Shown here: one piece after another, positions 56,679 to 64,000 of the stretch | How positions within the stretch are numbered: position 1 is the first letter of the stretch | How the letters are laid out: every line of letters begins with the position of its first letter | Source of the DNA: Fusarium oxysporum f. sp. lycopersici 4287 | Lineage: Eukaryota; Ascomycota; Sordariomycetes; Hypocreales; Nectriaceae | Direction: 5' to 3' | Assembly (NCBI RefSeq): GCF_000149955.1 | Contig: NC_030999.1 | Location: 1,621,303-1,685,302, forward strand | Length of the DNA: 64,000 nt | Program-made: the position numbers and the translations under genes | The notes under the pieces: model-generated | The model's database searches: none | Told to the model about the DNA's origin: nothing | What the model saw: only the letters and a program-made list of their open reading frames with translations

Positions 56679-57091
56679 CAGTATTGAGCACTTGCACCTT
56701 CCGCTCCAAAACAGCATGCTCTTTGTAAAGTCTAGGGTGGGGCCATCCGGGTACATGGCTCTATCTCATAAGCAGACGTTTTGTCAGAATCTGGCCGCCT
56801 TATGGGTGCGTAAGGAATTTCTTGCTGAGCGAATGAAGTACTTAGAAGTACCGCTGCTGCCTGGAAGTTTGGGACCCGAATCTGGGGGAGTGGAGATAAG
56901 CTGGCAGTGCGAGCCGCAAGTACTGTCTCTGAACTTGGTCAGGTAAGTACTTTAACTTGCGGGCTACAAGTCATATGTGAAAGCGTACACAGTGTGCATG
57001 TATACTTATGTATACTTATAGTGATAAATGGGACTTTTGTTTAATCAACAAGGGTTATTGTAGGAGATGAAGGTGCAAGTGCTCAATACTG
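56679..57091 (+). mobile_element. MITE of the Tc1/mariner type (413 bp)
   Basis: The left end CAGTATTGAGCACTTGCACC and the right end, read on the minus strand, agree perfectly for 23 bp and then partly for about 6 more. Dinucleotide TA flanks both sides (56677-56678 and 57092-57093). There is no transposase. The inside contains a short open frame without known motif. It is distinct in sequence from Fusarium mimp ends as I remember them, but of the same size class and target. Confidence 0.85.
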
Positions 57092-57093
57092 TA

Positions 57094-58540
57094 CTTAAGT
57101 AAAGGTTTTCGTGAAATATATTTAAAGCTGATGTAAGAAAATATAAGAGAAACGAAATAAGAAGTCACTTTAAATTTCAATCTAAAGAAGTAGAGACATA
57201 AAGACATATATAAATATAAAGAGAGATAAAAATAAAAATAAAGGAGAGAGATAAAAGGGGGTAAATAGGAACATAATAAGTTAAAGAGATAAGAGAGCTA
57301 AAGAGACGAGATAGAAAGAGGCTATTTAGGCTTTCAGTGGATATGCGCAAGGTTATCGAGATTAAGCTTAGTAGTCCTAAAAGTGGTGAATGGATATAGA
57401 TGTCGTGGGTAGTTAGCGGAAGCTGGTGATTTTTTAGTACAAGAGCCAAGGTTTCTTATGAAAAATAAATTAAAATGAATGAGTGCCGACAAAGCTGAGG
57501 GACTAGATAATCACTGCAGACGATAGATTAGTTGCCCATGATATACCCCATGCACTTGACAAAGAGTATATTCTCGCCGCTGGAAACTGATGACGAGACA
57601 ATAGAGCTTGCCCCGGATCAATGGCAGGCGTTATTTACCGGTTCTACCACCCAAGGCTCTGATGGCAACTCAAGATTGATTTGACTTTTCCTATTATTAC
57701 AGCGATCAAAGGTGGGGCGCCTCAGATCATCATATTCCTGCGAATATTGCCCTCAGTATTGATGCCTGCTTGAACAAGTGCGGCATCAAGACAAACGCCA
57801 GGAGAGACATTTGCGACCTCTTGAATTAAAGAGGAGATAAGAATGCTTTGCTTACCAGTAATGACTCAACTAGAAAATTTCTTGGTTTCATGCATATATT
57901 TATCTTCTAGTTTATGGTCTACTAGCGATCGATGTTTCTTCCCAAAGAATAATGGCCACCGCTATTGCCTATTTCGAACCTTGAGTGTCAGCTTACTCCC
58001 AATTAACGGCCTTCTGTGTTATCAAACTGCTGCACTGCGGTGCAAAGACTAGGTTTACCATAAGAGTGCGTTTATACGTGTACAGATCGTCGATCGAAAT
58101 GTGACAAATGAATGGTCTTAATATGGATTGAAAGGGAATGAACCGGAGATAGACAGATACTTGAGAAGTGGACAAGGGGTAAGCGACAATTAGGGGTACA
58201 CGACAATTAGGAATAGAAGAGTAGGGTGGTCTAGGTTGGCATGGACGAAAATTGAATAATGCTACGCAGAGACGAGCCACAGAGCTAAATTCGCTGTTTT
58301 GGTGGTGGCTCATTCACTTTGCCTCGCCGAGCCGTGGAGCCACTGCCTCCCCAGGCGGCCTCCTCAGGAGATTACTAGAAAGACTTGCGTAATGTAATCA
58401 CGTATAAGTAATCGATGCCCTTTAATAAGTAGCCCGGCGGGGAGAGTCATACCATATGAGATAATGCTTATTCGTATGTCCACACAATTGGGATAGCAAA
58501 TCGTCCTCTCGCCTTTCGTTCCTCAAAAAGTCTTCTCAGT
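57094..58540. other. Non-coding stretch with purine-rich tract
   Basis: 57120-57320 is a strongly A/G-biased plus strand (repeated AGAGATA/AAAATAAA). The rest is AT-rich with no gene recognised. Confidence 0.55.
57120..57320 (+). repeat. Low-complexity purine tract
   Basis: About 200 bp made almost only of A and G with scattered T, probably simple-sequence expansion. Confidence 0.7.
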
Positions 58541-59387
58541 ATGGTCGCGACAGTTGTTCCATTTTTCCTCCCACATGGGTCCGTCAGACTGGGCACATTC
58601 ATCCAAAACATCAATCACCCACTCGAAGGTTATCACGAGCCTCCAACTGGTGACGTACCTGAGGCGATTGTGACGCGGTTCTCTTTTCCCAGCCAGAACC
58701 GGCAGAATAGAAGGACGAAATTTGGGTCTGCCTTGACGTCTCTGATATCTGCAGGATTTTCTAAACGTCCTCAATCCCAGGTCCATCTAGCACCAGCTCG
58801 TGGCAACAATTATTGCCTCGACAACTCTGATGCATGGTTTGACAAAGCAGCCAGTCTCCCAGAAACGAGAGAGTGGATCGAAAAGGCTGCTCTCCGCGGT
58901 CATAAGATCTACATTATTGTCGGTATCCAAACCGTTATCGATGCTCGCATCGTCCAGAAGTTAGCCCGAGGGCGACAAGCCAGAGGTCAAGCTACGGTGC
59001 CAGTCAGCCTTTTCCTCGCAGCTGCTACCGCTGCCATGCCTTTCGCCGACCTGGTTGATCCCGCTATCCGGGAACGTCAGAATGCTGAAAGCGATCAACT
59101 ACGGCTCCTCGCTCCCGACGAACAAGTATGGTCCCTGCAGTACCGTAAAGTCAGAACTAGATGGCTATCTAGCCGACCGCTCAAACCACTGCAACTCTCG
59201 GAGACGCGTCGGTGGTCATGCATGGAGGGCGACATATGAAGATGATAGTGATGAAGACGACGAGGATACAATGGAGGTGGGCCTGGGGGATATGGAGGAA
59301 TTCAATGAGGTGTGGGTTGCAGAGGATTTTGTGGAAGGCACTATCTATCTCCAATCCAGTCCTGATGAGTGCAACCTTCCGTCTTAG
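58541..59387 (+). pseudogene. Conserved fungal protein, frameshifted near the 3' end
   Basis: The main frame (58541-59239, 232 aa) has the pattern of a conserved fungal family without known function: FIQNINHPLEGYHEPP at the start, then IYIIVGIQTVIDARI, VPVSLFLAAATAAM and VWSLQYRKVRTRWLSS. After TRRWSC the expected acidic tail is in another frame (WRATYEDDSDEDDED...FVEG, to 59387), so one base is gained or lost near 59220. Apart from this, the gene looks intact and single-exon. It could be a young pseudogene, a gene with a changed C terminus, or an assembly error. No membrane or signal segment. Confidence 0.6.
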
Positions 59388-59514
59388 GTCGAGGATGCCT
59401 CCTGGATGCCATAATCGGCCAGTCAAGAAGCAACATGTTGCATTGAGCCCTTAGATTCTTTCTTATTCATTAATCGCAATTGAGTTGTTCCGCCCGGCCT
59501 AACTGAGGGATAAT

Positions 59515-59889
59515 GTGACTTTACTGAATATCAAAGAGTGGTGGAAGCAAGTTTGGCCCTCGGTAAAACCCGACGTCCTCGACATCTTCCAAGCATCACT
59601 GGAGGAAGGAGTGATACCAGACCAGTGGAGACATGCTCGAATCATCCCACTCAAGAAGCCAGGTAAAGATGACTATACGATCGCGAAAGCGTGGAGACCG
59701 ATCTGGCTTCTCGCTACGCTGGGTAAGGTGTTAGAGTCGGTAGTTGCTGAGAGAATCTCCCACGCGGTAGAGACCCACGGGCTGCTTCCGACCAACCATT
59801 TCGGCGCGCGGAAGCAACGATCAGCAGAGCAAGCCCTCGTACTCCTCAAGAACACATCTTCTCGGCATGGCGTTCACGTCAGGTCGTGA
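59515..59889 (+). pseudogene. LINE reverse transcriptase, fragment 1
   Basis: Fingers region up to ALVLLKNTSSRHG. The true continuation (HIFSAWRSRQVVSLISFD) is in the +1-shifted frame. Confidence 0.75.
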
Positions 59890-60647
59890 GTCTCATTAGT
59901 TTTGACGTCAAAGGAGCATATAATGTGTGCAAAGAGAGATTGCTGCAGCGGATGAAGGCGAGAGGGATCCCCGAGGATCTCTTGCGCTGGATCGATTCCT
60001 TTTGTTCAGAGCGGACTGCAACCATTGTAATCAATGGCCAGAGTTCCGAAAGTCGACCTCTACCACAAGCAGGACTTCCACAAGGATCGCCCCTATCGCC
60101 GATATTGTTTCTATTCTTCAATGCAGATCTAGTGCAAACTCAGATCGATAGAAATGGTGGTGCCATCGCTTTCGTCGATGACTACACGGCGTGGGTATCG
60201 GGACCGACAGCCCAGAGCAACCAGAGAGGGATACAAGCGGTCATTGACAAAGCTCTTGACTGGGAGAGACGGAGTGGTGCGACTTTCGAGGCGGAAAAAA
60301 CGGCGATCATACATTTCACCAGGTACACAGGCAGGGTAGACTCAGAACCATTTGCTATTAAGGGTGAGAGAGTCGTTCCGAAGGATCAGGTCAAGATCCT
60401 GGGGGTCATCATGGACTCACGACTTCACTACAAACAACACATTGCAAGGGCAGCGACGAAAGGCCTTGAGGCTGCGATGGAACTGAAACGACTGAAGGGA
60501 ATAGCTCCCTCGACAACGAGGCAGCTGTTTACAGCCATGGTAGCGCCTGTGGTGGACTACGCCTCCAACGGCTGGATACATGCGTGCAAAACAGCATCGG
60601 CGTATACGATCCATCGAGTACAAAGGATAGGAGCGCAAGCAATCTAG
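59886..60647 (+). pseudogene. LINE reverse transcriptase, fragment 2 (palm and thumb)
   Basis: Starts within VVSLISFDVKGAYN and contains FVDD. Ends with RIGAQAI at a stop caused by the second frameshift. Confidence 0.8.
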
Positions 60648-61906
60648 GGTCCTTCACAAGCGTGGCGACAGGAGTAGCTGAGGCTGAAGCCCACATAGCG
60701 ACCATCCACGATCGGTTCTGGAGACGAGCAAGCAAGCTGTGGGTAGACATACACACGCTGCCGCGGACCAACCCGGTCCGGAATCTCTTACGAGGAATCA
60801 AAGCCTTCAGACGCTTCATATCTCCACTCAGGCGCATCGCGGATGTATGCAGAGAGTTACCGAAGGATACCATGGAAGTCATTCAGCCATTCGCCCTCGC
60901 GCCATGGGAGGCACGCCTACAAGTCATACTGAACAGTCAAGGAGAGGAAGAAGAGGACAAGATCAAAGGGCTAGCCAAAGCAGGATGGGCGGTCAGAATA
61001 GCGACAAGCAGCTCCGCGAGGAATGATCTGGTCGGCATGGGAGTAGCTATCAGAATCCCCATATCCGTGGCAAGAGCCGGCAAGATCAACGAAGCCTTTT
61101 CGGTCACCCTGGGTACGAGGGAAGAACACAACCCGTACACAGCCGAACTGGCAGCGATCGCTCATGGTCTCAACTACCTGCCGGAGATGAAGGATCGAGT
61201 CATTGTGATCGCGACAAGTAACGAATCGGCTGCACAAGCTATAGGTAACCCCCGCCAGCAGTCAGGTCAAGGACATATACGAGAGATATATGATTCTATA
61301 GAGAAGCTTCGAGGAGATGGAAACAGAGTCAACCTCATCTGGCTACCACGCGACAGCGAGCTCAAAATCCAGAAGACAGCCAAGATGTCAGCTCGTTACG
61401 CAACGGAGCCGTACATGACACCGCGGAGAGGAATGATCAAAGCAAAGACCACAATTCTTAATCGAACGAGGGCAGATCTACGAATGGAGAGTAAGCTACC
61501 AGATGGAGTGGGCAGGCATTCTAGAAGGGTCGACTCGGCTCTGCCTGGTAAACATACCCGCCTGTTGTACGATCAATTATCATGGAAAGAGGCCAGCGTG
61601 CTGGCACAACTGAGAACTGGAATGGCGCGACTGAACGGTTACCTATATCAGATCAGGGCAGCACCGACGGATGAATGTCCGTGCGGGCGGGCAAAGGAAA
61701 CGGTAGAGCATTTCCTCTTTCGATGCGTGAAATGGACGACACAACGCAAAGAGATGTTTCGGAGTATAAATGAGAAACGCGGCAACCTCTCCTTTCATCT
61801 GGGAGGTAAGGCAGCATCAGACGGTCAGGAATGGAAGCCAGACATGGACGCGGTGCGGGCCACGATCAGGTTCGCGATCGCTACAGGTCGCTTGGAACGG
61901 AGATGA
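60584..61906 (+). pseudogene. LINE thumb, RNase H and zinc motif, fragment 3
   Basis: Meaningful LINE sequence begins at GSFTSVATGVAEAEAHIATI (about 60650). The first 20 residues are out-of-frame readthrough. Ends at 61906 with the stop TGA. Confidence 0.75.
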
Positions 61907-62551
61907 CGGGAACACTACTAACCTAGTAACATTTTATCAACACTAACCGATAACCTATGACGCCCTCAAATAATCAACAGCAGGCATTGCTTCAGCCGCC
62001 GAAGATAGGAAACTGAACACTTGGAGGGATTGGACTTCAAGTTGACCTGCTACTATTAACAATCACGAGGACTAAGAAGAAAAGCAATGACTAGACAGGA
62101 AGGAACAAGGTGAGAATTGTATGGGCTTGGCGAGAGCAAGGCAATAACTAGCGAAGTGTATGTACCTTTAGCTTCAGAGCGCATTGGGCGTTGGCCTACC
62201 GGGCGTAATAGACTTGTATTGTATTGTAGGCGGACGGGTACCCGTCCTTCTAAAATTGGACGGGTCCCGTCCCAATTGCAATTCTTGCTTCTCGTGCGGT
62301 ATGTCAGGACTGTAATGACTTTATCGAGAAAGTCAATATGGCGCTTGGATTAATGATAGAGTTTCGGGGAGTCAAGCAGTACTATAGAAGAAGCGATGAG
62401 ATATAGCCAGTATCAGGCAAAAAAAAACCTTGATCTTGTTTTATTTTATTCTATTCTACTAATCTCCGATTTCAACCGAACGCTGTTTCGTTAGGGCTGG
62501 TGAAGTTTTCAAGCTTTGGAATTGAAGTCATCCATTAATAAATCGTATTTG
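61907..62551. repeat. LINE 3' flank with repeat D and palindromes
   Basis: 61990-62229 matches the degraded repeat at 21239-21570. 62232-62247 (GGACGGGTACCCGTCC) is a perfect 16-bp palindrome, and 62258-62272 (GGACGGGTCCCGTCC) is a second one of the same half-site. The rest is AT-rich with a run of nine A near 62420. Confidence 0.6.
62232..62272. other. Two tandem GC palindromes with shared half-site GGACGGG
   Basis: The first is a perfect 16-bp palindrome. The second has the same arms around a single T. Ten bases separate them. They could be protein-binding sites or RNA hairpins. Function unknown. Confidence 0.6.
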
Positions 62552-63202
62552 TTTGTTTGTTTGTTTGTTTGTATATTTTTCGTCTGGGTGGCTGTAACGA
62601 AGCCAAATCTCCTACTGGAGCAAAAGACGTGCTGAGCTAGCTAGGTACAGGATACCCCGCTTCCTTCACCATCCAGCATACCAATGGCACAAAAGGTGCT
62701 GTATTTCTCAAGCCCGTCACCCGTCAGCGGGTTCGAGGGCAATCTATTGTCGAACTTTTTCCACCGACCAGAATTCTCTCGCGCATCACTACATCTGCCG
62801 ACGCAGTCCACAATCTCCAGTAACCAAGTTGTAGCTCGTAGTCGACTGTCGCGGCGGCAGGGAAAAACCTCGGGAAGGAATCAGAGGCCGACGGTGCGGC
62901 TTGCCTTCAAAGGAGAAAAACCCATCGCAATCGGCGTCGTTGATCGGGAGGATGTCGCTACCGATGCCATGGGCATCGTCCTCCGATATCTAAGGCGTTC
63001 TGGTTCTGAGGTGCCGCCATTAGATCCGACAAAGGTGTTGTCAGAGAAGGCGAACTCTCCAAAATTCCTTCTCTGAAAACTGCTGTTAGGGAGCCGATAG
63101 CATCCCCGCAGTTTTGTGTGGTCGCGTGGCCTGCAGAAAATCCCGCTCCTAACACGGCACTAACAGTGCGTGCCAAGAAAGAATTTTTACAGGGGAGAGT
63201 TG
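62552..63202 (-). mobile_element. SINE-like retroelement, full-length copy 2
   Basis: Inverted copy of 15964-16626 with the same 5' terminus (CAACTCTCCCCT, read on the minus strand from 63202) and a (CAAA)n tail facing left. The 14-bp target duplication ATAAATCGTATTTG is at 62538-62551 and 63203-63216. The two copies differ at scattered positions, with several C/T changes. Confidence 0.82.
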
Positions 63203-64000
63203 ATAAATCGTATTTGGGGTTCCAACCAGGGTAACAATAGGGTAAGCGACAGTTGCGGGGCGCTGGGTTAGTACGTCTGGACGTTGAGGGGTCGATTTGT
63301 TGAACATCTCTAGTCAGCGAACGGTTTGTAGCCAGTGGTCCATCCCGTTCTGCTCGAGGACCTTGGTCTGGTCAGCTGGGATGCGATGAGGAGGGTAAGC
63401 AGGCACATGCGTTGCGTATGATATGGACGATCATGGTTATACTTCAAGCCCTCAAACCTTGACGTCATGGAAAGGCGGGCTATTGAGTGGGTGCTCTTTC
63501 GCTCTTCCGCATATGGCCTCGATAATAAAGCCATAACAGTTGTTTGAGTGGGACAACCCGATTTGAATGAGAAGCACCTGCCTCGGGCAAGGGCTATATT
63601 ATGTATTATAGCGAATATATAAACTATGTCTTCATACCTGTTCAAGAACCTTAGCGCCAGATCTTTCGGCGCTCATTTGGTTTAATCGGCTGGAGCCCTT
63701 AAGGGTGTGAATTGGGAAAACTAGGGCTTTGTTAGTAGTTAAGGTGCATGGTTTAGCGTAGTTTTAGGTTGTGTGAAGTCTGTCCTCCCAAAAAAGAATA
63801 AACTATATTATATCACACTTACGTCATTAGGCGCCTTTAAGGTTTTCGGAGCTTGTCAATAGCTTTCGTGTGGGCCGTTAAAATAAGTAGAGCCTAAAGC
63901 TATAACAGAGCCGGCGTTTATCATTCTACTCCGAGTCCCTTTGGCAGTGCATCTACATGTCGGAGTGCCCCTTCTACCACCATTCAGCGTATAGCGGGGC
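63203..64000. other. Non-coding stretch at window end
   Basis: No supported gene. A minus frame at 63310-63645 has no recognisable motif. Confidence 0.5.

Larger units (their letters stand above)
59500..61906 (+). mobile_element. 5'-truncated LINE (Tad/I-type) with RT and RNase H
   Basis: Reverse transcriptase text runs from WPSVKPDVLDIFQASLEEGV with IIPLKKPGKDDY, through ISFDVKGAYN, QAGLPQGSPLSPILF and the active-site FVDDYTAWV, to YASNGWIHACK. It is followed by TLPRTNPVRNLL, an RNase H-like part (NPYTAELAAIAHGLNYL, IWLPRDSELKIQKTAK) and the closing zinc motif CPCGRAKETVEHFLFRC. Two one-base losses shift the frame, near 59850 and near 60645. In the RNase H, the middle catalytic Asp position reads ATSNES, so it may be inactive. 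The endonuclease and ORF1 are absent. The 3' end was not located, and there is no clear target duplication. Confidence 0.85.

Noticed and set aside
57177..57449. 90-aa minus-strand hydrophobic frame
   Set aside because: It is a translation of the low-complexity purine tract (Leu/Ser/Ile repeats).
58175..58215. GGGTAAGCGACAATTAG, also near 63239, reminiscent of a Fot-type end
   Set aside because: No partner inverted end or TA-bounded unit could be found around either occurrence.
62684..63076. 130-aa frame antisense to the SINE-like element
   Set aside because: The corresponding frame in the other copy is broken, it lacks motifs, and it runs against the element's direction.
63310..63645. 111-aa minus-strand frame at the window end
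   Set aside because: No recognisable domain and no supporting context.
1..64000. CRISPR arrays, rRNA genes, prokaryotic operons
   Set aside because: Nothing of this kind is visible. Introns and transposons are eukaryotic and fungal.

Overview
The window reads as filamentous ascomycete DNA, most like an accessory (lineage-specific) region of a Fusarium-type Sordariomycete. The evidence is short 47-60 nt GT-AG introns, a fungal STAND receptor relic (NACHT, C2H2, ankyrin), secondary-metabolism enzymes, small secreted proteins, and a dense mix of Copia, LINE, pogo/Fot, SINE-like and MITE elements, several with C-to-T decay of the kind left by repeat-induced point mutation (RIP). The species itself is inference. 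Genes are sparse and separated by 1-2 kb of AT-rich DNA. Positions 53545-53744 are a 200-N assembly gap.

Layout. At 2.65-4.17 kb there is a complete five-exon secreted GH18 chitinase with an inserted chitin-binding module. At 4.99-9.89 kb lies a nearly intact Copia retrotransposon, followed by a second copy of its 3' end (10.24-10.45 kb). At 11.25-14.49 kb a sesquiterpene synthase of the BcABA3 type and a complete six-exon cytochrome P450 sit tail to tail, a likely terpenoid mini-cluster. From 15.3 to 28 kb there is a mosaic of pogo remnants, a 663-bp SINE-like insertion with target duplication, a 569-bp unknown repeat present twice, a von Willebrand A domain gene (18.0 kb) and an unrecognised two-exon gene whose N terminus has been extended by a tandem duplication (24.4-25.5 kb). 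From 27.8 to 40 kb come a secreted protein with an 11-unit NQTPT stalk, a four-helix membrane protein, a TM2-domain protein, a secreted Cys-rich protein, an O-methyltransferase, and a RING protein with SUMO-interaction-like motifs. From 40 to 46 kb there is a solo Copia LTR, a frameshifted duplicated gene, an O-methyltransferase fragment and a coiled-coil protein.

From 46.2 to 52.3 kb lies one large dead STAND gene on the minus strand. It has several nonsense and frameshift lesions and is split by a complete 1964-bp pogo/Fot element that carries an open DD35D transposase. From 54 to 57.1 kb are the partner of the duplicated gene, a secreted double-psi beta-barrel protein, and a 413-bp MITE about 0.4 kb upstream of it. 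From 58.5 to 61.9 kb are a conserved fungal gene with a 3' frameshift and a 5'-truncated, frameshifted LINE. The window closes with a second full-length copy of the SINE-like element in opposite orientation (62.55-63.20 kb).

Functionally, the credible intact genes fall into three groups: secreted wall or host-interface proteins (chitinase, double-psi beta-barrel, two Cys-containing secreted proteins), small-molecule enzymes (terpene synthase plus P450, O-methyltransferase) and housekeeping-like singletons (vWA, TM2, RING). Apart from the terpene synthase/P450 pair, nothing in the sequence shows that neighbours act in one pathway.
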